From positions 1 to 39,163 of the forward strand of contig DATHVI010000005.1 of the NCBI GenBank assembly GCA_035461385.1: a DNA stretch of 39,163 nucleotides, written 5' to 3'. Made by a program: the position numbers and the translations under genes. The stretch comes from DATHVI01 sp035461385. Lineage in GTDB: Bacteria > Actinomycetota > Thermoleophilia > Solirubrobacterales > 70-9. The notes below the pieces were generated by a model that did not search any database, had not been told where the DNA came from, and was given only the letters and a program-made list of their open reading frames with translations. Positions 23,803 through 31,745 of the stretch are shown here, in pieces. Each line of letters begins with the position of its first letter. The first letter of the stretch is position 1.

Positions 23803-25188
23803 TCAGGGGACCACGACCTCGACCGTGGCGCCCTTCCCCGGCCGCGAGCGAATCCGACAGGCGCCGCCGAGCCGCTCGGCACGCCGGCGTATGCCCGGAA
23901 GCCCGAGCCCCCCCTCGCCCTCGCGCTCGACGACCGCGCCGGGGTCGAACCCGCGGCCATCGTCGGCGACGACGAGGTGGACCCGTCCGCGGTGGCGCCG
24001 GAGCGTGACCTCGATCTGCGACGGATCCCCGTGGCGAACCGCGTTGCTGATCGCCTCGCCGGCGATCCTCAGCAGCTGGTCGCGAACGTGCGGCGGCACC
24101 TCGACCGAGTCGTCGATCTCGAGGCGCAGGCCGGCCCGGTGGCGGTTCGCGAGCCCGCGGGCGACGCTCGTGAGCGCCGGGCCGACGGGAGCATCGGTGA
24201 GCCTCAGGTTCTCGATCGCGCCGCGCGACTCGGCGAGCGCGTGCCTTGCCGCCTCAGCCAGCTCGACCGCGCGCTCGTCGGTGCGGGCGATCGCGTCCGA
24301 CTGCATCGCGATGAACGCGAGGTCCTGCGCGAGGCCGTCGTGGAGGTCGCCGGCGATCCGGCTGCGCTCCTCGACGACCGCGACCGTCGCCGCCGCCCGC
24401 TGGTAGGCGGCGACCTGGCGCAGCGCGCCGGTGAGGATCGCGAGCTGGGCCGCGAACCGCAGCAGATCGCCGGTGAACACCCAGTCGGAGTAGATCGAGG
24501 GAAACAGGAAGTAGCTGAATCGCGCCAGTGCCGCGAGCGCCATCCCGGCGGCGAGCCAGGCGAGGAACTCGTCGCGCCGGCGCTCGGCGCGGCGCCCGAA
24601 CCCGAGCGCGGCGGCGGCGAACAGGGCCATCGAGGCGAGCTGGGCGCCGAGCAGGCCCGGGGTGCCGACGACCCTCGGGCTGTCACGATCGGCCGGGGAG
24701 ATGCCCGGGTCGATCCCGGTCGCCAGCAGGTCGGAGACGAGCGCGACCGCGGCCATCAGCGCCCCGACGGCGACCAGCGCCGCGAGCACGAGCCGTTGGG
24801 CGACCGCGCGCGTCACCTCGCCGCCGGACGTGAACGCCGCGACGGTCAGCACCGCCGACGCGAACAGGCCGGCGCTGAGCGGGACCCAGACGACCGCCTC
24901 GTTCTCGCCGGTGTAGGAGGGCGCGACCCAGCGAGCGAGGTTCGCCGCGAACAGGAGCAGGAGGCCGACGAAGAGCAGGAAGTCGGTGCGCTCGAGCGTC
25001 TCCCGGTAGCGGCCGAAGAGGATGAACGTGGCGAGCAGGGTGACGATCGCTGCGGCGGTCTCGATCGCGACGTGAGCGGTGATGCTGCGGTGGGCGAAGC
25101 CGAGCGTCGGCACCGTGCCGGCGAGCACCGTGACGACGACGAGGACGCCGAAGATCGCCGGCACCCAGAGCCGGAGCCGTGCCGTCAC
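23803..25188 (-). CDS. Membrane sensor histidine kinase (HisKA_3 type)
   Basis: 461 residues. The first 255 residues hold about eight hydrophobic segments with no large external loop, so it probably senses a membrane or intramembrane signal. The phosphorylation motif ERSRIAGDLHDGLAQDL gives His283. The ATPase domain has the N-box (NAVRHGDPSQIEV), DDGRGFDPG and the final GKGATVEV. It should pair with the response regulator encoded face to face at 23130. The GTG start at 25188 overlaps the stop of the M28 peptidase gene (GTGA), so the kinase is translated after the peptidase. Confidence 0.92.
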   Translation of the reverse strand: MTARLRLWVPAIFGVLVVVTVLAGTVPTLGFAHRSITAHVAIETAAAIVTLLATFILFGRYRETLERTDFLLFVGLLLLFAANLARWVAPSYTGENEAVVWVPLSAGLFASAVLTVAAFTSGGEVTRAVAQRLVLAALVAVGALMAAVALVSDLLATGIDPGISPADRDSPRVVGTPGLLGAQLASMALFAAAALGFGRRAERRRDEFLAWLAAGMALAALARFSYFLFPSIYSDWVFTGDLLRFAAQLAILTGALRQVAAYQRAAATVAVVEERSRIAGDLHDGLAQDLAFIAMQSDAIARTDERAVELAEAARHALAESRGAIENLRLTDAPVGPALTSVARGLANRHRAGLRLEIDDSVEVPPHVRDQLLRIAGEAISNAVRHGDPSQIEVTLRRHRGRVHLVVADDGRGFDPGAVVEREGEGGLGLPGIRRRAERLGGACRIRSRPGKGATVEVVVP

Positions 25189-26111
25189 CTGATCCGCTCG
25201 ATCGCCCGCAGCGCCGGCTCGCCGACCGCGGCGAGGCTCTCCGGGCAGACCTTGTCAAGGCTGTCCTCTTCCGTGTGCCACCACTCCCCGGGAGCTCCCC
25301 CGGGGCCGTAGTCGAAGTCGATCAGGTCGACCGCGGGGATCCCGGCTTCGACGAACGGGATGTGGTCGTCGAGGATCCCGCCGGTCTCGCCCTCGAACGG
25401 CGCCGGCGAGGCGTCCGGGTCGAGCTCGCGCGCCGCATGCGCGAACCGCTCGTAGAGCTCGGGATCGGAGTTGGCCTCGCGCGGGATCGACAGGTCGCAG
25501 TCACCGACCATGTCGAACAGCACCATCGCCCGGATCCGATCGAGCGGCGGCGAGCCCTGCTCGGCGCGCTCGGCATACTCGACGTACTGCCGGCTCCCGC
25601 GGGTGCCGTCCTCGGTGAACGGGCGATCGCCGCGCGCCTCCTCGGCGTCGAACAGGGCGAGGTGCACCGACGGGCCCTCGACCCGCGGCGCGAGCGCGCG
25701 GGCGACCTCGAGCACGACCGCGACGCCCGAGGCACCGTCGTTCGCGCCCTCGAACTCCTCGCCGACGTCGTCCTTGGTGTCGTGGTGGGCGCCGACTACG
25801 ACCGCGCCCTCCCCGTCGCCGGGGATCGTGCCGACGACGTTCAGGTGCGGCTCCTGGATCGCCACGTCCGTGGCCCCCGCTTCGCGCAGGCGCTCCGCGA
25901 TCAGCTCGGCCGTCTCGCGGCTCGCGGCCGACCCGGCCGGCCGCGGGCCGATCTCGACCTGGGCGACCAGGTCCTCGAACGCCCGCTCGGCGTCGAATCG
26001 GCCCGAGGCGGGCGGCGGCGCGGGCTCGGCGACCTGCTGGCCGGCGTCGTCGCTCCCGCAGCCGGCGAGCACCGCGGCGGCGCCGAGGATGCACAGTGAC
26101 CGCCGGAGCAT
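25185..26111 (-). CDS. M28-family metallopeptidase lipoprotein
   Basis: 308 residues. The lipobox LAGC gives Cys18, so the enzyme is anchored outside the membrane. Two-zinc ligands of family M28 are visible: the His/Asp of GAHHDTKDD, the Asp of GANDGASGV, the Glu pair of DAEEARG, the Asp of MVGDCDLSI and the His of EWWHTEEDS. The overall form resembles glutaminyl-peptide cyclotransferase and aminopeptidases of the family. It is the first gene of a two-gene operon with the sensor kinase; a -10 element lies seven bases before the ATG. Confidence 0.9.
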   Translation of the reverse strand: MLRRSLCILGAAAVLAGCGSDDAGQQVAEPAPPPASGRFDAERAFEDLVAQVEIGPRPAGSAASRETAELIAERLREAGATDVAIQEPHLNVVGTIPGDGEGAVVVGAHHDTKDDVGEEFEGANDGASGVAVVLEVARALAPRVEGPSVHLALFDAEEARGDRPFTEDGTRGSRQYVEYAERAEQGSPPLDRIRAMVLFDMVGDCDLSIPREANSDPELYERFAHAARELDPDASPAPFEGETGGILDDHIPFVEAGIPAVDLIDFDYGPGGAPGEWWHTEEDSLDKVCPESLAAVGEPALRAIERIR

Positions 26112-26118
26112 GTGCGGG

Positions 26119-26124
26119 ACGTTA
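26119..26124 (-). promoter_or_regulatory. -10 element (TAACGT) of the peptidase-kinase operon
   Basis: TAACGT on the minus strand ends seven bases before ATG 26111, consistent with a leaderless mRNA; it lies in the 35-base divergent gap with the wax-ester synthase gene. Confidence 0.45.
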
Positions 26125-26146
26125 CCTGGGGAGGTATGTTGCGGCC

Positions 26147-27574
26147 ATGGCTCAAGGCCACATGGATCGGCTCAGCGCGCTCGACGTCTCGTTCCTGACC
26201 AACGAGAGCTCGTCGAGCCATATGCACGTCGGAGCGATCCTCGTCTTCGAGGGCCCGCCGCCGAGCTACGAGGACCTGCTCGAGCACATCAGGGCGCGGC
26301 TGCAGCTCGTCCCGCGCTTTCGCCAGAGGCTGCTCTACCCGCCTCTGCCGACGAGCCGCCCGTTCTGGGTCGACGACCCGGCGTTCAACCTCGCCTACCA
26401 CGTTCGCCACTCCGCCCTCCCGGATCCCGGCACCGAGGAGCAGCTTCGACGGATGGCCGCGCGCACGTTCTCGCAGCAGCTCGACCGCTCGAAGCCGCTT
26501 TGGGAGCTGTGGCTCGTCCAGGGACTCAGCCGCGGGCGGTTCGCGTTCGTCACCAAGACCCACCACGCGCTCGTCGACGGCGTCGCGGGCGTCGACATCG
26601 CCACCGTCCTGTTCGACGTCGAGCCGGTCCCACAACCGAGGGAGCCCGACCGCGACTGGGTCCCGGAGCCGGAGCCGTCGGCCGCGGAGCTGGTCGCGCG
26701 CGACGTCGACACCCTCGCGCGAGTGCCGCTCCGTGGCCTGAGGCGACTCGAGCGGGCGGTCGCGAGCCCGCGCCGCACGCTCGGCCAGCTCACCGAGACC
26801 GCCGAGGCGGTCGGTGAGATCGGGTGGGCGTTCGCGAACCCGGCGCCGAAGACCCCGCTCAACGTCGAGATCGGATCCCACCGCCGCTTCTCCTGGGTGC
26901 GCGCCGAGCTCGAGCAGTTCAAGCGGATCAAGAACACCTTCGGCGGCACGGTCAACGACGTCGTCCTCGCCGTCGTCGCCGGCGCCTTGCGGCGCTGGCT
27001 GCGGGGCCGCGGTGTCCGCACCGAGGGCCTCGAGCTGCGCGCCCAGGTCCCGGTCTCGATCCGGGCCGCCGACGAGCACGGCCAGCTCGGTAACCGACTC
27101 GCCGCGGTGCGCGGGCCGCTCCCCGTCTACGCCGACGACCCGGTCCGCCGGCTCGCCCTCGTCCGCGAGGGGATGGAGGGGATCAAGGAGTCGAAGCAGG
27201 CGCTCGGGGCCGAGGTGATCTCGCGGTTCAACGACTTCGCCCCGCCGACGCTGCTCGCCCAGGCGGCGCGGATCAACTTCTCGACCCGCCTGTTCAACCT
27301 CGTCGTCACCAACGTCCCCGGCCCCCAGATTCCGCTCTACGTCCTCGGGCGCGAGCTCGAGGACGTGTTCCCGGTCGGCTTCCTGCCCCCGCACCAGGCT
27401 CTGTTCGTCGCGATCATGAGCTACAACGGGCGGATCAACTTCGGCCTCCTCGCCGACTACGACTCGATCGCCGACGTCGACGCGATCGCCGAGGGCATCG
27501 AGCTGTCGATCGCCGAGCTCGCCGAGGCGGCGGGCGAGCGCCCCGACCGCGAGCCCGCGCCTGCCTCCGCGTAA
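26147..27574 (+). CDS. WS/DGAT-type O-acyltransferase
   Basis: 475 residues. The catalytic HHxxxDG is H139-H140 to D144-G145 (THHALVDG), and the N-terminal MDRLSALDVSFL and the C-terminal NVPGPQIPLYVLG region are typical. These enzymes move acyl groups from acyl-CoA to diacylglycerol or fatty alcohol, making storage lipid. ATG 26147 was chosen over upstream frames because the family begins near here and GGGGAGGT precedes it; the ATG giving MDRLSALD is an alternative. The gene is followed by a small gene 44 bases on. Confidence 0.93.
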   Translation: MAQGHMDRLSALDVSFLTNESSSSHMHVGAILVFEGPPPSYEDLLEHIRARLQLVPRFRQRLLYPPLPTSRPFWVDDPAFNLAYHVRHSALPDPGTEEQLRRMAARTFSQQLDRSKPLWELWLVQGLSRGRFAFVTKTHHALVDGVAGVDIATVLFDVEPVPQPREPDRDWVPEPEPSAAELVARDVDTLARVPLRGLRRLERAVASPRRTLGQLTETAEAVGEIGWAFANPAPKTPLNVEIGSHRRFSWVRAELEQFKRIKNTFGGTVNDVVLAVVAGALRRWLRGRGVRTEGLELRAQVPVSIRAADEHGQLGNRLAAVRGPLPVYADDPVRRLALVREGMEGIKESKQALGAEVISRFNDFAPPTLLAQAARINFSTRLFNLVVTNVPGPQIPLYVLGRELEDVFPVGFLPPHQALFVAIMSYNGRINFGLLADYDSIADVDAIAEGIELSIAELAEAAGERPDREPAPASA

Positions 27575-27618
27575 CGTAACATTCGTCACGACTTCGACCA
27601 GGGACGAGGTGAGGCAAC

Positions 27619-27915
27619 GTGAGCGACGGCGAAACCCCCGACCGACCCGACCAGCGGGGCGTTGAGGCTCCGTTCCGCTACCACCTCGAACTCTCGCCGG
27701 CCCAGCTCAAGATCACCCATACGGCGCTGAGCAGCCTCCTCGACGACTTCGGGCACGATGAGCCGGAGATCACCGCGCTGATCCGCGGAGTGCTGGCGAA
27801 GCTCCCCGACGAGCACGCGATTCGAGCGATCCAGCTCGAGCGCGAGGTGGGCGGCGCCGGCGGATCGGAGCCTGAGCCGCCGTCCGCCGACGGCAGGCCG
27901 CCGACCGCGGCCTGA
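27619..27915 (+). CDS. Conserved-looking hypothetical protein
   Basis: 98 residues starting at GTG 27619 with GAGGTGAGG as ribosome site. The middle (FRYHLELSPAQLKITHTALS, then LLDDFGHDEPEITALIRGVL) is predicted helical and amphipathic; the C-terminus is acidic and proline-rich, probably disordered. No family recognised. It follows the acyltransferase gene and could be in its operon. Confidence 0.65.
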   Translation: MSDGETPDRPDQRGVEAPFRYHLELSPAQLKITHTALSSLLDDFGHDEPEITALIRGVLAKLPDEHAIRAIQLEREVGGAGGSEPEPPSADGRPPTAA

Positions 27916-27976
27916 CGCCCCCGCGATCCGTCGGCGCGACGCCGAGGCCGCAGTACCCTGCCGAGCAGAGGGCGAG

Positions 27977-30106
27977 ATGGAGTTCAAGATCCTCGGGCCG
28001 CTCGAGGCGGAGCAGGAAGGGAAGTCGGTGCCGCTCGGAGGCGCCCGCCGGCGGGCGTTGCTGGCGCTCCTGCTCGTGAACGCGAATCGCGCGGTGTCGC
28101 GGGACCGGATCGTCGATGAGCTCTGGGGCGAGAGGGCCCCTGACACCGCCAACAAGATGATCCAGACCTACGTCTCGCAGCTGCGAAAGGCGCTGCCCGA
28201 CGGGCTGATCCGAACGCACCCGTCGGGCTACTCGATCCAGGTCGCCGACGGGCAACTCGACGTCCACCGCTTCGAGCAGCTCCTCGCCGAGGCGAGCGAC
28301 GCGCTCTCCGGCGGAGACCCGCAGGATGCCGCGACTCGGCTTCGCGAGGCGCTCGCGCTGTGGCGGGGCCCGGCGCTGCAGGAGTTCGACGCCCCGTTCG
28401 CGGTCGCCGAGTCGGCGCGGCTCGAGGAGCTCCGCCTCACGGCCCTCGACCAGCGGATCGAGGCCGACCTCGCTCTCGGACGTCACGCCAGCCTGATCGG
28501 CGAGCTCGAGGCGCTCGTCTCCGAGCATCCGCTGCGCGAGCGGCTCCGCGCCAGTCAGATGCTCGCCCTCTATCGATCCGGCCGGCAGGCCGAGGCGCTC
28601 GCCGCCTACCGGGACGCCCGCGGCACGCTGATGAACGAGCTCGGCCTCGAGCCCTCGCAGCAGTTGCGTGACCTCGAGCGGCGGATCCTCGAGCAGGACG
28701 AGGCGCTCGGCGCGCCCCAGCGCCCCAGCGCGGCGAATGGCGGCGGAGCCGATCGAGGCCCGGTGCCCGAGGCTGCGCCCGTCCGCTATGCGCAGAACGG
28801 CGACGTCAGCCTCGCCTACCAGGTCTTCGGCGAGGGCGAGCTCGACCTGCTGCTGGTCACGGGCTGGGTGCTGCCGATGGAGCTGGTCTGGGACGACCCC
28901 GCCTACGCCAGCTTCCTGACCCGGCTTGGCGCCTTCAGCCGGGTGATCCTCTGGGACAAGCGCGGCACCGGGCTCTCGGACCGCTTCCCGCCCGGGAAGC
29001 TGCCGACGCTCGAGCAGCGGATGGAGGATCTCGGCGTCGTCATGGACGCGGCAGGGTGCGAGCAGGCAGCGATCTTCGGCATCTCCGAGGGAGTCGCGCT
29101 CGCGGCGCTGTTCGCTGCCGCCCACCCCGCGCGCACGCGTGCCCTCGCGCTCTACGGCGGCTGGGCCCGAACGCTCACCTCCCCGGACTATCCCTGGAGC
29201 TATCCCCCGGAGGCCTTCGACGCCCTCGTCGAGTACATGCGGACCAGCTGGGGTGATCCAGGCGACCTCCTTGGCCTATGGGCGCCGAGCGCGCTTCACG
29301 ATCAGCAAGTCCGCTCCTGGTGGGGTCGCGCCCTGAGGCTGGGGGCGAGCCCCGGCGCGGCCCTCGACTGGCTTCGGCTGGTGCGGGACGTTGACATTCG
29401 CGACGCGCTTCCCGCGATCGACGCACCGACCCTGGTTGCCCACCGCGCCGGCGATCCCCTGGTCCCGAAGGAGAACTCGCGCTACATCGCCAACCGGATT
29501 CCGGGCGCGGTCTACCTCGAGCTGCCGGGGGAAGACCACCTCTGGTGGCTGGGAGATCACGACCCGTTGATCGACGCGGTCGAGCGCCTGCTCGTCGACG
29601 CGCCCGAGCGGCGCAGCGCCGAGCGCGTCCTCACCACCGTGCTGGTCACGAACGTGGTCGATTCCGCCCGCAAGGCGGCGGAGCTCGGCGACCGCGGCTG
29701 GCGCCATCTCACCAGCGCATACGAGGTCGCCGTCCGTGATCAGCTCGAGCGCTTCGGCGGGCGCCAGGTGAGCACGCGCGGCGACGGGTTCGTCGCCACC
29801 TTCGACGGACCGACGCGCGCGATCCGCTCCGCGGCGGCGATCAGGGAGGCGGTCCAGGGGCTCGGGCTCGAGGTCGGCATCGGCTTGCACACTGGCGAGT
29901 GCGAGCTGCGCGGCGACGAGGTCACCGGGAGCGCGGTCGAGGCGGGTGCGGACATCGGGGCCCTCGCCGCGCCGGGCGAGATCCTCGTCTCGAGCACGCT
30001 CAGGGACCTCGTCGCCGGGTCGGGCATCGAGTTCGAGGACCGCGGGAGCCACCGGCTTGCGGGCGTCGGCGGGGAGCGCGCGCTCCTCGCTCTCGCATCC
30101 GCATAG
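27977..30106 (+). CDS. Fusion of SARP/BTAD regulator, alpha/beta hydrolase and class III cyclase-like domain
   Basis: 709 residues in three parts. Residues 1-95: OmpR-type winged helix; 96-245: bacterial transcriptional activation domain (helical repeats), together a SARP-like DNA-binding unit. Residues 268-545: alpha/beta hydrolase with nucleophile Ser370 (GISEG), Asp493 (GDPLVP) and His521 (EDHLWW), so the triad looks complete. Residues 550-709: class III adenylate/guanylate cyclase fold. There the first metal aspartate (usual FTDIVGS) is Asn559 in VTNVVDS, the substrate lysine position reads VSTRGDGF, while D603 remains; cyclase activity is doubtful. The frame is intact, with GAGGGCGAG before the ATG. 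Likely a one-component sensor-regulator with a ligand bound or hydrolysed by the middle domain. Confidence 0.88.
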   Translation: MEFKILGPLEAEQEGKSVPLGGARRRALLALLLVNANRAVSRDRIVDELWGERAPDTANKMIQTYVSQLRKALPDGLIRTHPSGYSIQVADGQLDVHRFEQLLAEASDALSGGDPQDAATRLREALALWRGPALQEFDAPFAVAESARLEELRLTALDQRIEADLALGRHASLIGELEALVSEHPLRERLRASQMLALYRSGRQAEALAAYRDARGTLMNELGLEPSQQLRDLERRILEQDEALGAPQRPSAANGGGADRGPVPEAAPVRYAQNGDVSLAYQVFGEGELDLLLVTGWVLPMELVWDDPAYASFLTRLGAFSRVILWDKRGTGLSDRFPPGKLPTLEQRMEDLGVVMDAAGCEQAAIFGISEGVALAALFAAAHPARTRALALYGGWARTLTSPDYPWSYPPEAFDALVEYMRTSWGDPGDLLGLWAPSALHDQQVRSWWGRALRLGASPGAALDWLRLVRDVDIRDALPAIDAPTLVAHRAGDPLVPKENSRYIANRIPGAVYLELPGEDHLWWLGDHDPLIDAVERLLVDAPERRSAERVLTTVLVTNVVDSARKAAELGDRGWRHLTSAYEVAVRDQLERFGGRQVSTRGDGFVATFDGPTRAIRSAAAIREAVQGLGLEVGIGLHTGECELRGDEVTGSAVEAGADIGALAAPGEILVSSTLRDLVAGSGIEFEDRGSHRLAGVGGERALLALASA

Positions 30107-30152
30107 TCCCGGTCGCCGGTTCGAGCCGCCGCGGCCGTTCACGAGCCTTTCC

Positions 30153-30815
30153 TCACCGCCCTCGCTTCACGAGCCTCACCCGCTTGGCCAGCGTCCTCGG
30201 GGCGCCGCCCACCGGCCGGAAGGTGACCTTGACCTTCACCTTCCCGCGCTCGCCGAGGCGGGCGCGCTTCTTCCCCCGGGGCTTGACCCGGAGGCGCACC
30301 GTGGTCGCTCCGGCCGCCGTTGCACGGGCCCGCTTCACACCATTGCCGCGCGCAGCACCAGGGCGCCGGCGCCGGGAACGGCCGGCAGCTTCGCGATCCC
30401 CTTGCGGCGCTTTCGCTTCGGCCTTCCGAGCCGGAAGCGGTTCGGGGCCGCCGCGACGTCGATCGTCACGATCGCGCCGCCGGTCCCGAGCCCGTTCGAG
30501 GCCGTGAAGCCGAAGCTGTCGCGGCCCCGGAAGCCGACCTCGGGGTGTAGGTGAGGGTGCCCGCAGCTCGTCGTCGCCGACATTGGAGGTATTGCCGTAC
30601 CCGAGTTGGCCATACCGACCGTACCCCCAGCAGCGCACGGCGCCATCGTCGAGCAGCGCGCAAGTGTGATCGGAGCCCGCGTCGACGAACCCGGCGGGCG
30701 CGCGCAGGGACTCGGAGGACCCGAACTCGGCCCTCGCCCCGGCGGGCACCAGCGCGAACAGGACCGTCGCCGCGAGCGATGCCCGGCCCGCGAGCGCGCG
30801 GCTTCGTCGGCGCAG
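30153..30815 (-). pseudogene. Broken secreted RCC1/Ig-like protein gene
   Basis: Reading on the minus strand, a signal peptide (LAGRASLAATVLFALVPAGA) leads into one RCC1 repeat (DAGSDHTCALLDDGAVRCWG, then YGRYGQLGYGN). The next sections are in other frames: GTLTYTP, then EVGFRGRDSFGFTASNGL of a bacterial Ig-like domain, then a basic C-terminus (TTVRLRVKPRGKKRARLGER) back in the first frame. Three joins (near 30560, 30542 and 30346) each need one extra base in a short G/C run. No ATG, GTG or TTG precedes the signal peptide in frame; CTG at 30815 is the nearest candidate. Related proteins carry several RCC1 repeats, so internal material also seems lost. Confidence 0.7.
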
Positions 30816-30939
30816 CCCGCGGCGCCGACGACCCCCTGTCGGTTCCCGCGTCGCGGGCGCCCGGTTGCCTCTCTGACCCCGGAGCGTCTCCGCCGCGCCG
30901 GCCTCGGAGGCTGCGGCGCCGGTGCCGCCGGCGCGGCGA

Positions 30940-31552
30940 CATCAGCCTCGCCGTCGAGCGCCGCGCCCAGGGCCTCGACCACCCGCGGATCGAACTGGGC
31001 GCCCGCGCAGCGGCGAGGCTCCGTTCGGGCCTGCTCGGCGCTCAGCGGCTCCGAGTACGGGACCCGGCTTGTCGATCACCGCCGCGGGGATCGTCACTTG
31101 CCGATGTCATGAAGCTCGGCGGCCCGGGCCAGCTCGACGAGCTCCACCGGATCGAGGCCGAGCCGCTCACCGGTCGCGACCGCGAGCCGGGCCACGTCCG
31201 CGCCGTGGAGAGCGAGGCCCGGGTGACGCTCCAGCAGCGTGCGCCGGAGCTCGGCCACGGCCCTCACGCGCGTTCGGTCGGTGTCGTCTCTCCCGGTCCG
31301 GTTCTCGCCGGGGCCGGTCCGCCCGCGGCGGCCGAGAGTAGCTTCGTCGTCGCCGCTGCGGCCGTTCGCGACCTCCTGATGCCTGCTCCGCCCTGTCGAT
31401 ACCGCCCACCGGGCGGCCTCCGGCCTGAGGCCAAACTGATCGATCACCAGCCGCAGGGCGGACTCGTGGTCGGCGCCCCGCTCGACGAGCTGGGCGTGGC
31501 GATGGGCGACGGTGTTGACCGCCTCAGTCGGGGTGCGGCGTGGTCCGTGCAT
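30940..31552 (-). pseudogene. Truncated HD-GYP phosphodiesterase gene
   Basis: From ATG 31552 (good ribosome site GAGGAGGAT) the frame runs about 150 residues to the start of an HD-GYP domain, HPGLALHGADVARLAVATGE and ELARAAELHDIGK, then stops. Adding one base near 31097 continues as VTIPAAVIDKPGP. The reading then jumps in another frame to YSEPLSAEQARTEPRRCAGA and QFDPRVVEALG, the normal end of an HD-GYP domain. About 80 residues between them, including the GYP segment, are absent. HD-GYP proteins break down cyclic di-GMP; this copy cannot. Confidence 0.75.
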
Positions 31553-31739
31553 TTCCGATCCTCCTCGCGTTCGATCGATGGACGCCGCAAGTGCACCCGA
31601 CGACGGTCAGCGATCGGGCACTGTCCGGTAATCGGCGGGTAAGTGGCAGCCGCCGGTCGCAGGACGCAGGGGCCTGTCCAGCGGCTTACTTGCCTGCGGA
31701 CCCGAAGGCCGCTGAGCCGACGGCCGCCCTGAGCCGCGG

Positions 31740-31745
31740 TACGGT
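31740..31745 (+). promoter_or_regulatory. -10 element (TACGGT) of the propeller gene
   Basis: TACGGT directly abuts ATG 31746 and is six bases from GTG 31752. By the spacing seen at other genes here, transcription would start at the GTG, making 31752 the more likely initiation codon. Confidence 0.45.

Noticed and set aside
30153..31552. The 30-31.5 kb region as an insertion or genomic-island boundary
   Set aside because: Base composition and flanking genes look native and no inverted repeats, integrase or target duplication are visible; gene decay explains it better.
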